Positions 34,831-56,100 of a stretch of 64,000 bases of DNA are shown piece after piece. The stretch is taken from assembly GCA_963855995.1 (NCBI GenBank), contig OY979718.1:44122059-44186058 (forward strand), written 5' to 3'. The first letter of the stretch is position 1; every line of letters starts with the position of its first letter. Below the pieces are notes generated by a model. It did no database searches and was not told the DNA's origin. It worked only from the letters and a program-made list of their open reading frames with translations. The DNA is from Muricea muricata. Lineage: Eukaryota; Cnidaria; Anthozoa; Malacalcyonacea; Plexauridae. Both the position numbers and the translations under genes were made by a program.

Positions 34831-35241
34831 AATTAAAAATTATCATAGCTAGTATATTTTGCTGTTAATCTTTCAGGAAGTCCTCATCTGATAAGACACC
34901 TTTTTGTTTGCTTTCTGCCTCCACGCACTAAGCTCAAAAAGGGTACCCTTTTTTCTGCTTTTTGCCCGGAAGCGATAAGCTCGAAAAAGCTGCCTTTTTC
35001 GCTGCTTTTCAATTCGCTGTGACAAGTTGGAAAAAGGTGGACATCTTTTGACATATTTTTCAAAAAAGGGTACCCTTTTGCACGTTATATCAAACTGATG
35101 GAAAACGCGAAAAAGGGTAGGAAATCCGTGTCAATCAAAAACAGTAAAAAGTAGAAACCTGAAATTTGTGCAAAATTCAGTTTTCAAAAATCAGAATTTA
35201 GTGAAAAACGGAATTGCCGAAACCTACCACTGATTATTCTG

Positions 35242-37249
35242 GTATTGTGGAACTCAATAACCTGTAATTCACTTAATATAAGAGTGGAAGTGGTAATACA
35301 TCTTACGTCCGCGATCCTGTCATCCTGAATTAAAGATGCTAAGGAAAAAAATAGAAGGTACCTGATCCTACAGATTGGTTGTCAAATATAGTCACAACAT
35401 CGTATCTCCCCTCTCCCCGATCAATGTTGAATATTATGGAGCAATCAGTCAACATTGATTTGGGGGGAGAGGGGGGGGGGATATTTGAAATAATCATGGT
35501 TCTACAAAATTTGCTCAACAATTTTGTCCAAGATTGAAGCTTGTGAGGGATGGTGGGTAGTACTTTTTAATGTATGTAATTTTAGTCCTACAGTTGATAA
35601 AAAGTGCAACAAGAGTTACATTTACACTGAGCGGCCCCTAAAATCTGGGAGCCACGTGACCAGCATTCACCAGCGAGAAGCGTAGAGAAGAGATCCTGGG
35701 CACGAGGTTGTATATACCCCATGTCCACCATTGAGCATCCGTTGCTACTAAGTTGGGTAAAACCGAATGGGCTCTCAGTTCTTTGTGTACAGAACGCGGA
35801 AAGAAATTTCACCTGCTAAAGCCCAGCACAGGCTAGCAGAATAAATAAAGCGTTTCAAAAACTGAAAGGGAGGGAAGTGATAAGGACAAAGTAACGATGT
35901 AGACACAATAAAAAATATCAGGACCATTAACTCTCCGAATCCCAACTTAACATTTTAACCATCGCCGGGCAACGACGTCAAATCTAAGCAAAAGATTAAA
36001 TGGCACCATGTGAAATCCAAAGAAAGCATTCGAAAAGGTGAAGGAACTTATCATACTAGGTCACTTTGTCTTGTGCTGTCACCAGAGGAGTAACCCGCAT
36101 CACAACTGGGTGTTACGGCGAAGCTTTAACGACGACAAATAGCATTTACATCCCAGGCAGTTACGTTTTGATCAGTACGCATTCGGATGTCGTATAATCG
36201 CAGGTCTGGACCATCACAAAACACTAGAGGGAACTCTAAAAGCTACGCCTATTCAAACTCAAGTGGTCGACGAACTGTTCATTAGACCTACTGTACAACA
36301 GCAATTTATCTCAAGTGTCAAAACGATGATAGTCAAGAGTAGCTGTTGAAGATTTTACATTAGGAAGGAAAGATCATTTCACAATTTTTTTAACTGCAAC
36401 ATTGTCCTAAATCAGAAGACGCTTGCGGACATCATCAGTCAATGAAGTTTTAAGAAAATAAGTTAAAAGTTAAGAAAATAAAAGGTTAAAAGTTTTAAGA
36501 AAAAAGTTTCAAGTCTTAAAAAGAAGTGCCGGAAATTTCCATTTAATTAGTTGACTTCTCTTTTTTGCACTGGAGTTCTTTAAATTATAGGCAACTATGA
36601 TTATTCTAGCTATATATGTATATATGTAATATGTACCGTATGATTGCGTACCGGGTTTTGTAGCCCCCTAGGTCAGTATAAATATCACTTACCCTGCGCC
36701 TAGCCAGTTGCTAACTGTTTGTTCGCCCTACCTCCCTCCCCTGCCAACCGCTCACTCGCAGCTACGGTATTGGGGAGATAGGCGTTTGTTGTTTTGTCAG
36801 TTTTTTATTTAGGACTGTGCGCTAGTTCCCACTCTCCCGCAAATACAATGTGATTTCGTGTCATTCAGGTACCCGTCTGTCGCCGTCCGGGTAAGTGTGT
36901 ATCGTTGTTTTTATTGTGTCGCGTGTTTTGTTTTTTTTTTCTCTTCCACGCGTTTCACGTTGTGTGACTCTCGAGTGACTGTGTGATCACGGGATGGAGA
37001 GGGTACCGTTTAGGTTCCAGATGTGTTGATGCTAGTTATGACCCAGGACAAGCCTGAAGAAGATTCACATCTCCGGAACCTAGCTCGATCGCGTCGCGAA
37101 GCTCGATCGCATTGCCAAATCTCGTTCGCATCGCCGCGCTACCGTCTCCATCCCTACGGATCGGCAGCGGGCATAATTACTATAAGTTACTATAGAGTTA
37201 CAGGCGACTTGCCAAGCTAGCATAGTTAGAGGTTATTATCCTGTGAGAT
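35242..37249. other. Intergenic, possible worn LTR-element pieces
   Basis: A G-rich run lies near 35460-35482. The segment 35990-36330 has stretches reminiscent of an LTR-element RT/RNase H junction, but frameshifts make that unsafe. At 36670-36690 a TATAAATA box is followed by GC-richer sequence to about 36900, which could be an old LTR promoter. None is firm enough to name. Confidence 0.3.
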
Positions 37250-37470
37250 CATTAACATATTTTTGAAACTAAAAGCGTGGTCCACCTCAAATATGGAACA
37301 ACGCCATATTTTTTCAGTCATGTGACTAACATCAAATATCAATATCGCAAAAATCTTCTCACAACTGTGTTTTGATGTTCGTAAGTTTTAATGAATAGCA
37401 ATGCTCATTTTGAATACGTGCGGTATAAATATCTTATAAAACTAATACCATGGTTCGCACTGTATAACAT
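37250..37470 (+). repeat. Stray copy of the right arm of the 545-2725 palindrome
   Basis: It matches 2420-2640 in the same orientation: AAACTAAAAGCGTGGTCCAC, TTTTTCAGTCATGTGAC, CTTCTCACAACTGTGTTTTG, and ATACCATGGTTCGCACTGTA. The outermost end and the partner arm are absent. Confidence 0.8.
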
Positions 37471-38745
37471 ATACTGTGTAGTGTGTATGTATATACTGTA
37501 TATGTATATACTGTATAGCAGTGCAACAATCTGTAACAATAGTGCAAAAATCTGTAACAACAGAAGAACCAATCAAATTTGACGTAGGAAAACGGGGGTG
37601 CAAATTTTCTCAACAAAACAAACAAACATGGCTGGTGAAATTTGAGACCAATTGTGGTCAAATTGACAGGTTTTAAACGAAATGAATTCATCTAACCATC
37701 GCAACAATGCGAAATTCTGGCTACTTTGCACCCATTTATGAAGACGTTATGGTCGTAAATTTGAAGTTTCAAAAAAAAAGTGAAGGGCAAGGGCCGATCG
37801 CGATGTTGTATTGCGTGTATTCCTTGTCGACCCGTGCAATTTCGGCGTCATTGAAAAACTCACTCGTGCATGTTATTTCCAAATTGCACTCGAAATCATG
37901 CTATAAAAAATCATGTTACAAATGTAAGCGCTTTCATGTTCTTCGGCACTGCGTGGACCGCGCGCGAGTCATTTGAGCATCGGGGACGAGGCTGCTAAGT
38001 GCATGCGTACGAACCACAACAAGGTACTTTTTAAAATTAGTTATTCCATCCTTTAGTGCACTCGTCTGGGCGGGGGGATAAAAGACGTTTAGTTTAGTGT
38101 TTTTCCCGTTCTTTTAAGACCACATTTCTGACCACATGTATTTCCCATGCAGTCGGTAAGTGCCCTATTAATAAAGACGATTCACTTTTTCAAACCACAT
38201 AACACAGAGAAGGGTTGTTCAAGAACTTGTCATTATACTGTACAAGAATTAAATTCGTCTCATTTCACATTACACATCGGCAAATGATAGCTACAGCTAT
38301 AATAGTAAAAATCTATGGCAAAGTAATTTACAAGAATTTTAAATATCATATGATATTTATACTGCTGTGTCCCGTTTAAATAATTTACACTTACTCCTTA
38401 TGCCTGCCTTCGCTATAGACATAACGTATGAAAATTTAGTTTAAAACACTGCCGATGAAAATTCCTTTTCGCTATTTTAAAAGACTACTTAAAATTAAAC
38501 ATTTCTCGCTTTAAAAGTAATATCTTCTTCTACACGTATTGCGAAGGTTCTCTTACAAAGAGCTGTACAATCTGCTCACGTACAACGTAGAGCATTACCT
38601 TTAGTTTGTCTCGAGAAGCGTCCGAATCATGGCAAAAATAAAATACAGCGCATCGCGCTAACACACATTCCGGACAATTAAAAATAGATGGTAAGATAAG
38701 AGAATTTTATGACTTGTTTATCAATTGTTTCTATTCGACTATTTG
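37471..38745. other. Intergenic and GSK3 3' flank, no gene seen
   Basis: No coding signal recognised. The short open frame at 37707-37976 has no family match. I found no clear AATAAA on the minus strand just past the GSK3 stop. Confidence 0.45.
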
Positions 38746-38750
38746 ATTTG

Positions 38751-46727
<7,977 letters not shown>

Positions 46728-47176
46728 TTTAAATCAAGTAGTCAGGTATAATTGCCAGCAGTAACCTTTCTTAAAGGATTTTTACATCTCGTGTCGAAAT
46801 AAACAACATAGCAATCATGTAGACAACAAGAATCAGCTACTGAGGACAGTCGTGCCTTGTCAAATATTAACAAATCCACAAAAAGATTACATCATTTTCA
46901 GGACACGAACAGCTTTTATTTACAAAAACTTCGAATTCCCATATGGTCTAACACCGACCGATTAACCAAAGACTTATCCAGCAGTCTATACAAGCCACAC
47001 TTCAAAAATTTTCTGTTTAAAAATCGCTTTGCAATATGGCGGCCGCTCAGGCATGTGGCATACCCCCAGCAAAGATATACAACGATTGTGTCCCGAAACA
47101 AAGCCGATCATTGCACGAAGCACCATAAGGCTAATTAATTTTAAAATTTGGCGTAAAAAATAATTAATATGAAAAT
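46728..47176. promoter_or_regulatory. Divergent GSK3-MRE11 promoter region
   Basis: This is the whole 449-bp interval between the two opposite start codons and must hold both 5' UTRs and promoters. There is no TATA box in an obvious place for either gene. At 47032-47042 AATATGGCGGC matches the YY1 consensus core (AANATGGCGGC), about 135 bp before the MRE11 ATG; such sites are common in TATA-less housekeeping promoters. Overlapping open frames on both strands here have no family match. Confidence 0.6.
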
Positions 47177-50100
47177 ATGGATGGTACCAGCACAAGTCAG
47201 TCTACAGATACTCAAAGGTATGTCTTTTTTATTTTTTCTCTTTTTAAAGCGTTATTGAATACATTTTTACATAAATATGTAAGTGTTTGTATGACTGCAA
47301 GTGCTGGGCTAGAAATTCCAGAACTGTGTCAGCTAGGTCAAGGTGGCTCTGTGACATGTAATCATGTATATGTATATAGTTTTACTAAATATAATTATGG
47401 TTTTTTTTAATGCATTTGTATTAACCTATTGAGTTATATGCTCCAGTGTAACCTACTCATTTTTACTTGTCTAAACCTAGACAAAGCTCTGTGTGCTTTA
47501 ATGAGTCAAAAAATCTACATTACAGTGGCTTTGAACCAGACTGCATTCTGTGCACTCATATATCATTTACCATATTGCAACGTTAAATGTAGGAAATATT
47601 GGAGTTTCTCTAGCGTGGAGTGTACATGGCATGCACCCTGGGCTTTGCATAGTTATTGGTTAACCTATGATTATAGAGTATGTTCCTCTTGTACCCAAGT
47701 GCACCTGACTTTTTTATTGGCTTACAGCCGTGGCAATTGAAGTTTTCCTGAAATATTGTATCAATTCATTTGCCAACATGAACGAATTCATTTGATAGAA
47801 CATTTGAAAATTTTACAATTTCCTAAATAATTGATCAACTTCCTGTTGAATGCTCCAATCACCATTGGCTTTGGCACAAGCGACCAATCACAACGAAGCA
47901 GGAAGTGACCAGAGATGGTCAGATTTGTGAAGTTTGTATACAGCTACACCAACTGTCAAATCAATTTGTTCTAGTGAGCATATGAATTGATGCAATATTT
48001 TAGGAACACTTCAATTGCCACGGCTGTAATGCCAAATGATTTTCTCCTCAATTCTTTCAACTCCTTACTAGTTAATGGTTGATTAAACTATCGTGCACCT
48101 CAACACTTCTAAACACTTAATTGCAGTGTTACAACTATACTACAATACAGAAATACTCTGTACTACTCCTGGTGTAGTAACTTTTAAACATTAGTTTCAT
48201 TTAATTTGTTCAGCTTAGTTTTTTGCACATTCAAGTTAAATGAAAAAATATCGAACCCCAATCATAATTCCTCACAGTTTACCCATGCTGTTTGGTAGCA
48301 TTCAACACAAGTGAACCAGGGATCAATCCTATTTTAGGTCAGTTGGTGATGAAGAACTTGACCATGAGAATACAATGTCCATCCTTATTGGTAAGTTAAC
48401 CATAGATCACATATATAGATATTTAAATCATTACATTTCTTGTCTTAATTAAATGTATATATGTGATAAAAAAACCAATACCAGCCCACAGTTTAAAAAA
48501 ATACAGAATAAAACATAATCCGAAGATTAAGATCAGGATACGGATTAAAACATGTGGTGAAATGGAGTTTCTGTGGTTGATCTAGATCTCCTATACATCC
48601 AAGGTTTTTCTTCAGGTTATCTAGCTTTCCTCCCTTTCCAAAATCAACACATTATAGGAAATATATGAAAAAATGTGTAATGTATGTAACAAGGAAAGTA
48701 ATGTTAAATAGGGTTAACCTTATCGATTTCTGGCTCTACCAAGAAATGCATAATTATATTATATACCAAAATGCTTCAAATATATATAATAAATGTATAT
48801 GTTTTACTGAATCCAAACTTGAAAATATTCATGTTGCCTTAATGATTAAAGGGCTATACATTAAGGGTAAATCAACTATGATTTTGTACAGGGAATTTGG
48901 ATTTCCCACTCAGAATTTAGACACATTTAAACATTTAGAAATTATCCAACATGGAATGGACTGCCACAAAATTGTAATTGATTTGCCTTACCCTTGTGTA
49001 TGATGCATAATATATATCTAGGGTAGAATGGAGCCACAAAGAACGACTGTCGGCTTTAGACCTTTTACCATTATCCTTTGACAGGGAAGTTTAAGGCTTG
49101 CCTTGGTATTCATGTAAAAGGCATTGGCTATGTGAATGTCAGTAACTTTGTATCATTTGTCAGTCACGGCCGAACTCGACTAAGTATAACAATTCAAAGT
49201 ACACTCTACAAAGCCAAATTTGTAGAACAAGCGCTTTTTATTCTTCATACTTTAATCATGTTGTCAAAGTGTGGAACATTGTATGTAAAGAAGTATGTTT
49301 GGACATTGTGTCTAATCTTATATCCTTTAAATGTTTAGTTAAATGTAAATACTTTAGTATTCTTGATTATATTTATGATGTTAATTTGTCATGTATGTGG
49401 TCCTTGTTCTGTGACTGCTCCTGTCATAGGTTATAACTGTAGTCCTCTGTGTATGTGTGTGGTTTGTGTAATGTAGTCAAGTTTGGGAAGATATCTTGCA
49501 TGGTTCTTCAAGTCCCGTTTATACCTTGCCCATTTAGGGTTTATATATAATCTAAAAGTTTAATTCAGCTTTTATATATGTGTAGGTTGTCAAAAGTCTA
49601 GTAGGTTGTTAAAAAATGTATCTTTGGCTCATGATATTAAAAGTTTGTGTTTTTCTGGTTCATATTTATTAAATAATACTAATGATATTAATAATACTAA
49701 AAAACACCCTAATGATATAATAAAACTAACGGTACTATACAATAATAATAATAACAATAACATAGAGATTTACTAAGTATGACTTGTGTGTGTGTTGTTT
49801 GGGAAAGCTATAGTAACAAGAAAAAGCTTATAATGGTGTTTGATCATACAATGGATCATTCCATAGCATGTCATAAAAAGAAGCAGAATTAAATAGCTGG
49901 ATCATATATAAAAAAAATCAAATCATTAAAATCTTGTTAAAAAATACAAAACAACTTTATGTTTTTAGGAAGTCGGTAGCACTAAAATTAATTATATAAT
50001 GTACAATGCAAGTAGTTGCGTGGGCACTTGTAAAAGAGAAGAATTTCTTTGTTTGACATTGAAAGATCTCATGGATACGCATATTTTTTATGGCTAGCGC

Positions 50101-53100
50101 TTTTTTTCAGTTACCGGCAAGCGCTTTTTTTCAGTTACCAGCAAGCGCTTTTTTTCAGTTATCGGCAAGCGCTTTTTTTCAGTTACCGGCACGCGCTTTT
50201 ACAGGTAGGTGCACGCAGAAGTCTAAAAATCCATATCAGAATTTACCATATTTACCATTTATCAAATTGAACCAGGATTTGGTGTTTGATGCTGTATGGT
50301 AATACTGTATAGATATTGCTATCTAATTTAGTGGAAGGTTAATACTAAAGTCACTACATAATACCCATGGTATATACTACAATATATCAGGTTTATCAAT
50401 AATGTTGAAAGATCGTGTTCTTTTATAGCAAATTTTATTACTCCCTGTTATTCTTGATTGGCTGGAATGTTTTATCGCTTAGTACAAATGCTTATGAACA
50501 TAATTTATGTTGGTTTGCAAACTTATTTTCACCAATTAACACCAAAATTAATATATATTTACGAGAATAAAGTATTTTGCACGTTTCTTCCAAATTTAAT
50601 TTATACTGAAAATAAATACGACTGGTATTCTGTGGTACCGAGGTATTTTGTGGTACATATACCTGTATGGTAGGGGTATAATCCGCTCGTTGCCAAAACT
50701 TGAGTGTAGTATAAACGTGTCTTTAAGCAAAATTGCCGGTAATGTCCTTATTTGTTTCCTGAGTATTCTTTTTTTATTCCTAAAATGAAATACACTTCAG
50801 TAAGAACGTGTGTCGTGTTGCTGAGAAGCGTCGGCATATAGCTTCCCTGGCAACCGTTGTGGGTAGGAAAGAATTCAGATCTTAACAACGGGTTTTTTTT
50901 CGGTATCTAACAAACCCAGGATACGGTGTATGACCAAGTCCTTGGCAACTTAGCAACGGTGAAAAATATGCTTATAATTATATGCATGATACTTTCAGTA
51001 GATTTATAATTAATCAGGATTGAATATAATTATTTTAAATTTTCATTCATGCATTAATTATGTCTTATATTAAAGGCAATAATTTCTTTATTCTCGTCAT
51101 TTTAACATTAATTTCAAGTAAATTATTGCCATGAAAAGCCAAACTTGGTTTCAGTATGTGTGTTACCTGGGAAAAACATTTTTAACAACTTAGACATTGC
51201 TAAAAGTAAAATGCTGGTGTTGCATTCTGTTACTGACGACTTGATTGATGGTGACATAGAAGGCAATCAATTTTGAGGGAATGAAAATTTTCGGTTACCG
51301 TGGAAAGAATGTTATGACTTATGTGCCGATCGATACTGATCAAGCATCTTTCTGCTTATATCCGAAGGGCAAAATGTATTCAACTAAATCAGTAACAGTT
51401 GACACTACACAGAGTTTCGACGTATCATACATTTACGTGATGAAAAAATATGCCAGTGCAGACTGAAGTATTTAAAAACACTCATAAGTAATATATTGTA
51501 GTTTTTATTACGCACATTTCTTTCTATCTGTATTTTAAGAGGACTTTTGGTGATAGCGGATGCAGGGGGCGGCTGGTAATTGAAAAAAATGACTCTTGAT
51601 GCCTTATTTTTTACAGCGACATAGCGGCGTTTTGAAACTAGGCGTAGTCAAGTATGTTGCCTGGCAATAATTGTTCCGACATTCCCGAAACTTCAAACAA
51701 TCTTTATGCATCCATAAAGTGTATATGAAGGGCCGGATTTTGGAAAACTCTAAAATGCTATTTCAAACCCGCTAAAACTGAAGAATGGGCGGCCCAAAAG
51801 TGTGTATTTTTATCTTAAGTAAATCAATTATTTGCATAATATTACTTTTATTGCTGTCAGAAGCTCGCGACATTGTCGCGGATCGACTGATAAGAGTAAA
51901 CAAACGTCACGCGAAATTGAACGGCTATCGCGACTAGCGATACTCATGTACATCTACAAATATTTAATTGTGTTTCTCAATTAATAAGGCGTTTCGAAAC
52001 AAAGTTACAAGATTCAGGCAACGCAATGGCGTGAGTTTTCGAAGCTTATACGTGTACAATGTTCTGGGTTCGATACAAGGGAGTGACATTTATTTTTTTT
52101 AATGTCGGTTTTTATGTTTTTCTTTTCTTCAAGATTTTTTCCCCCGTTTTGTATTCCTCGTAAACGCATTCTTCGTTTTTTAAACTATTTACAAAAAATT
52201 TGCAATACATCATGTCTGATGTCTTATCTCCACTTAATTATCCAGGTGTTCCAGCGTTACCTCCGGACCTTTGATTGCTTATGCTAAAAACTGCAAATGA
52301 TTAAAATTTGAAACTATTAGTCACATTTTAAAACTAAGGACGGTAGTGAAATGAGTATATGTAAGATTCACACGAAATTCTTTGCAAACGTACAGGGGGT
52401 TGCCCCATCAAAAATCGCTTGCATGGTTTATAATGGATGTAAACAAGGAAAATATTAACAAAAGTTACGTATTTGTACTTGCATAGGTACCTGTGTGTTA
52501 GTACAAGCAATAATGGTTATTAGTATTTTTACACAAGTAAACATAAGAAATTCGACGTTGTGATTGGCCCAATATGACGTGACTTCCTTTATATTCACCT
52601 ACAGGTGAATATAACAGTAAAAACAAGTTTACAAAATGGCGACTAGCCGCCGTTTTGTACAAATTACGGACAAAGAAATAAACAAAATTAAAATAACTTG
52701 TGTAAAAATACTAAAACAATTATTCGTCTCAGGCTCGGTGATTTTCGGGAAATATTCACCTCGACTTCGTCGCGGTGAATATTCCCCGATAATCACCTCG
52801 CCTTCGGCGAATAATTGTTAAATATTACTATATACTGAGACATACAGTAATTGTCAACTAATATACTGAAACATACAGTAATTGTCAACTAATATACTGA
52901 AACATACAGTAATTGCTAACTAATATACTGAAACATGCAGTAATTGTCAACCAATATACTGAAACATACAGTAATTGTCAACTATATAATATACTGAAAC
53001 ATACAGTAATTGCCAACCACTATACTGATACATACAGTAATTGTCAACTAATATACTGAAACATACAGTAATTGCCAACCACTATACTGAAACATACAGT

Positions 53101-56100
53101 AATTGTCAACCACTATACTGAAACATACAGTAATTGTCAACTAATATACTGAAACACACAGTAATTGTCAACCACTATACTGAAACATACAGTAATTGTC
53201 AACTAACATTCTGAAACATGCAGTAATTGTCAATCACTATACTGAAACATACAGTAATTGTCAACTAACATACTGAAACATACAGTAAGTGTGGCCGTGG
53301 AGTTACGTTTCCCAACAAGGGAAGCACGTACCTAAATGAATCGCATTTTAGCGACTCATTTTTTCAAAAAACGCCATTGTGTACACGAAATAATCACATT
53401 AGCCATCAGGGCACATCATGCATGCTTTTACATTTCAACCCACTTACCCACATTACCGAGTCATTTTTGAATATTGAAACATTTTTTGGTAAAGGCTTTA
53501 ATAATATTGTTGAATTTCTGATTCAAACCTGCTATCTCTATAGTTTAAAACTCGTTAAATACATTCAAATATTTCACTTTGAATTGCGATCATTGCTTGT
53601 ACTGGCACTCAGGTAATTATACAAGTACAAAAACATACGTCTGTTATAGTTACTTTTTATAGGCATTATGAACCAAGCGAGCCATTTTTGAGGGGGGGGG
53701 GAGGCCGTCTCTTTTTTTTGGCAACCCCCCAGGAGAAGTGATTTTTACCTTCTTGACAAAACCTGGAAAACATTTGAACAGTCGCCCTCATTTTTGTATA
53801 CAGAACATTGTACATGTATTTGTTGACGCAGAATATTGTTAGTTTTCTTCGAGAGAGGCCGCGTGCACCTGCTAATTATGATCTAAATCTCGACCTTTTT
53901 GCATCTTTTTTTCTATTCCAAGCGACAGATAATCATCTCGGATTCATGGCTAAAGACCCGGAGAGAGGACGCGATTCCTTAGTAACGTTTGAAGAAATAT
54001 TGCAAATTGCTCAGGAGAAAAAGGCAATTATATTATTATATATCGATTCCACGATCTTTATACGTTATACCTCTAATTCGTGCTAATGTGTCAATTATAC
54101 ATTTAGTCTCTAACTGTGCTGTCTAGGTACACAATATTTACATACTATGGAAGAAAGAGAAATGTTACTTGAACAAAATACGTTTGCAGCTACCATGTTA
54201 CAAATTTTGCCTGTAAACAATCACACACGGTTTTTCGGTTTTCACTTCTCAGAAACAATATATAATTGCTTTTATTACAATATTTCCCTAAATATAATAG
54301 CGCCAGATCTGAACAAGTTTTCGTATTGGCATCATAAGAATTGATTGATAGAATAATAACGCCAGATTGACAATCGTTATTTTTTTGTTAGGTCGATTTT
54401 ATCTTGCTTGGCGGTGATTTATTCCATGATAATAAGCCATCACGGAAAGTACTTCATAAGACAATGGAGATGTTACGTAAATATTGCTTGGGAGACAGGC
54501 CGTGTTACCTTGAGTTTCTTAGTGATCAGTCTATCAATTTCGCTGCTAACAGGTATACCAATACGATTCATAAATATATTCACCTCTCATTTCGGGGGCT
54601 CGATTCTGCGTAAGAACTTCTTTAACTGACTCGAACGCAGTTCTTGTATATGAAAGAATGCAAGTTAACGCTCTGCATGTCGAAAGCGTGCGTTTTCTCC
54701 GGTTTCTTCCCACAGGGAAATATTGGCACGGTAGGTTAAGTGATAAGGACCTATAACAGTAATCGGTCATGATGTTGTCGTGTCCCTGCCCTTGTGAGTA
54801 TTTAATAGAAAAATTTAGAAAAGATACAACACCCTTTATCCTGGATTAGATTTGAAATAACCAAAAGTGATGGTATATAATTATATGTTTGCGTCCGTTA
54901 CCAAAACAACAGGGTATAGTATATATATTTTTAATATCCAACGTTTGCTTTTAGCTTTCCCTCTGTGAACTACGAAGATCCAAACTATAATGTCTCTATT
55001 CCTGTATTTTCAATACATGGAAATCATGATGATCCTGCCGGGGTATTTCACGTTTATTTATTTCACGTTAGCGTAGCCAGAATCGTTTGAGTACAATATC
55101 ACACCCTTCACTGTATAGTACGTTATTTTAGTTTCCTCAGGATGATTGATTAATCACGACACTTTATCTATTTAAGAGACGTGTGAATTTAAAATAGTCG
55201 CATTATTAGCATTGATAGAGGACAGAAGGTACGAATCGAAAGCTTTGCGATCATAAGTTTACGTGGTGTGACAACAAAATTATACTGACAAGTTAAAATG
55301 TGCATAGTAGGAATTAAATTGTCGTGCTGGTTACACCACAGTACTTGATATACATACGAGAAGAGTTAATCAATGCATTGCAAAAGGTCCTGGGTTTTCT
55401 CGAGTATTTGGAATGCAGACAACCCTTGGAAACTTTTGAGGACGCATATAAAGCGACTTTTATAGCAAGTGCTTGCACCTCGTCTACGTACAACCATAAT
55501 TTCGATCATTCGTTTTTCTTTAGGATGGCAATTTATGCACACTCAATCTATTTAGCGTCAGCGGTTTAGTGAATTACTTCGGCAAAGCAAATGATGTTGA
55601 TGATATCACCATAAGCCCTATACTTATGCAGAAAGGTACAACAAAGCTAGCCCTTTATGGACTTGGCTCCGTACGAGATGAAAGATTACATCGAACTTTT
55701 CTTACTAAAAATGTTAAAATGCTTCGTCCGAAAGAAGACGCCGACTCTTGGTTTAATATTTTCGTTCTCCACCAAAACAGGTAAGCGTTTTAGCAGTGCA
55801 ACAACTAATATACAATTTTGGATAAAATTGAGCTAAATGCCGTGATTTGTCAATTATAAACGATCTTGTCTAAAAGAACACACGAATGACCACGAGTGAC
55901 GACGAGTGACCTCGAATGACCACGAGTGACCACGAATGACCACGAGTGACCACGAATGACTACGAGTGACCACGAATGACCACGAGTGACCACAAATGAC
56001 CCACAAATATTACTTCCGCGTTTCACGCAATAAAAAATATTTATACACCGAACACATATAAAACCCAACTTGTAGAGGATTGCAAGCAACGAAATGCGGG

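Larger units (their letters stand above)
32997..35235. mobile_element. Large palindromic DNA transposon with integrase-type transposase fragments
   Basis: Ends AATCAGTGTTAGGTTTCGGC (32997-33016) and its inverted copy at 35216-35235 are flanked by ATTCTG at 32991-32996 and 35236-35241, a 6-bp target duplication. The arms are nearly full-length inverted copies: about 33008-33360 with 34870-35225, and 33400-33800 with 34240-34620. Both arms encode the same integrase fragment, and only the right arm has the N-terminal part. A 6-bp duplication with an integrase-like transposase would fit IS3EU or Polinton-type elements; IS3EU seems better for the size, but this is inference. Confidence 0.85.
48391..53922. 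other. MRE11 intron 2, mostly featureless
   Basis: This is 5.5 kb. Open frames at 48665-49003 and 49078-49338 lack any recognisable domain and have intron-like composition. Supported items inside it are the 24-bp and 31-bp tandem arrays and a possible Crypton-like first exon, listed separately. Confidence 0.5.

Noticed and set aside
35990..36330. Possible LTR-element RT/RNase H remnant
   Set aside because: Only vague similarity after repeated frame changes; no catalytic motif could be read.
36670..36900. TATA-containing GC-richer block as a promoter or LTR
   Set aside because: No second LTR copy, target duplication or downstream gene could be found in the window.
46857..47138. ORFs on both strands between GSK3 and MRE11
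   Set aside because: No family match; the interval is better explained as promoter and 5' UTR.
48665..49338. Two plus-strand ORFs in MRE11 intron 2
   Set aside because: They have intron-like composition and no domain, and they are not needed for the MRE11 frame, which joins 48390 to 53923 exactly.
52831..53290. CRISPR-like array of 31-bp repeats
   Set aside because: Units are contiguous with no unique spacers, and the host is an animal genome; it is a minisatellite.
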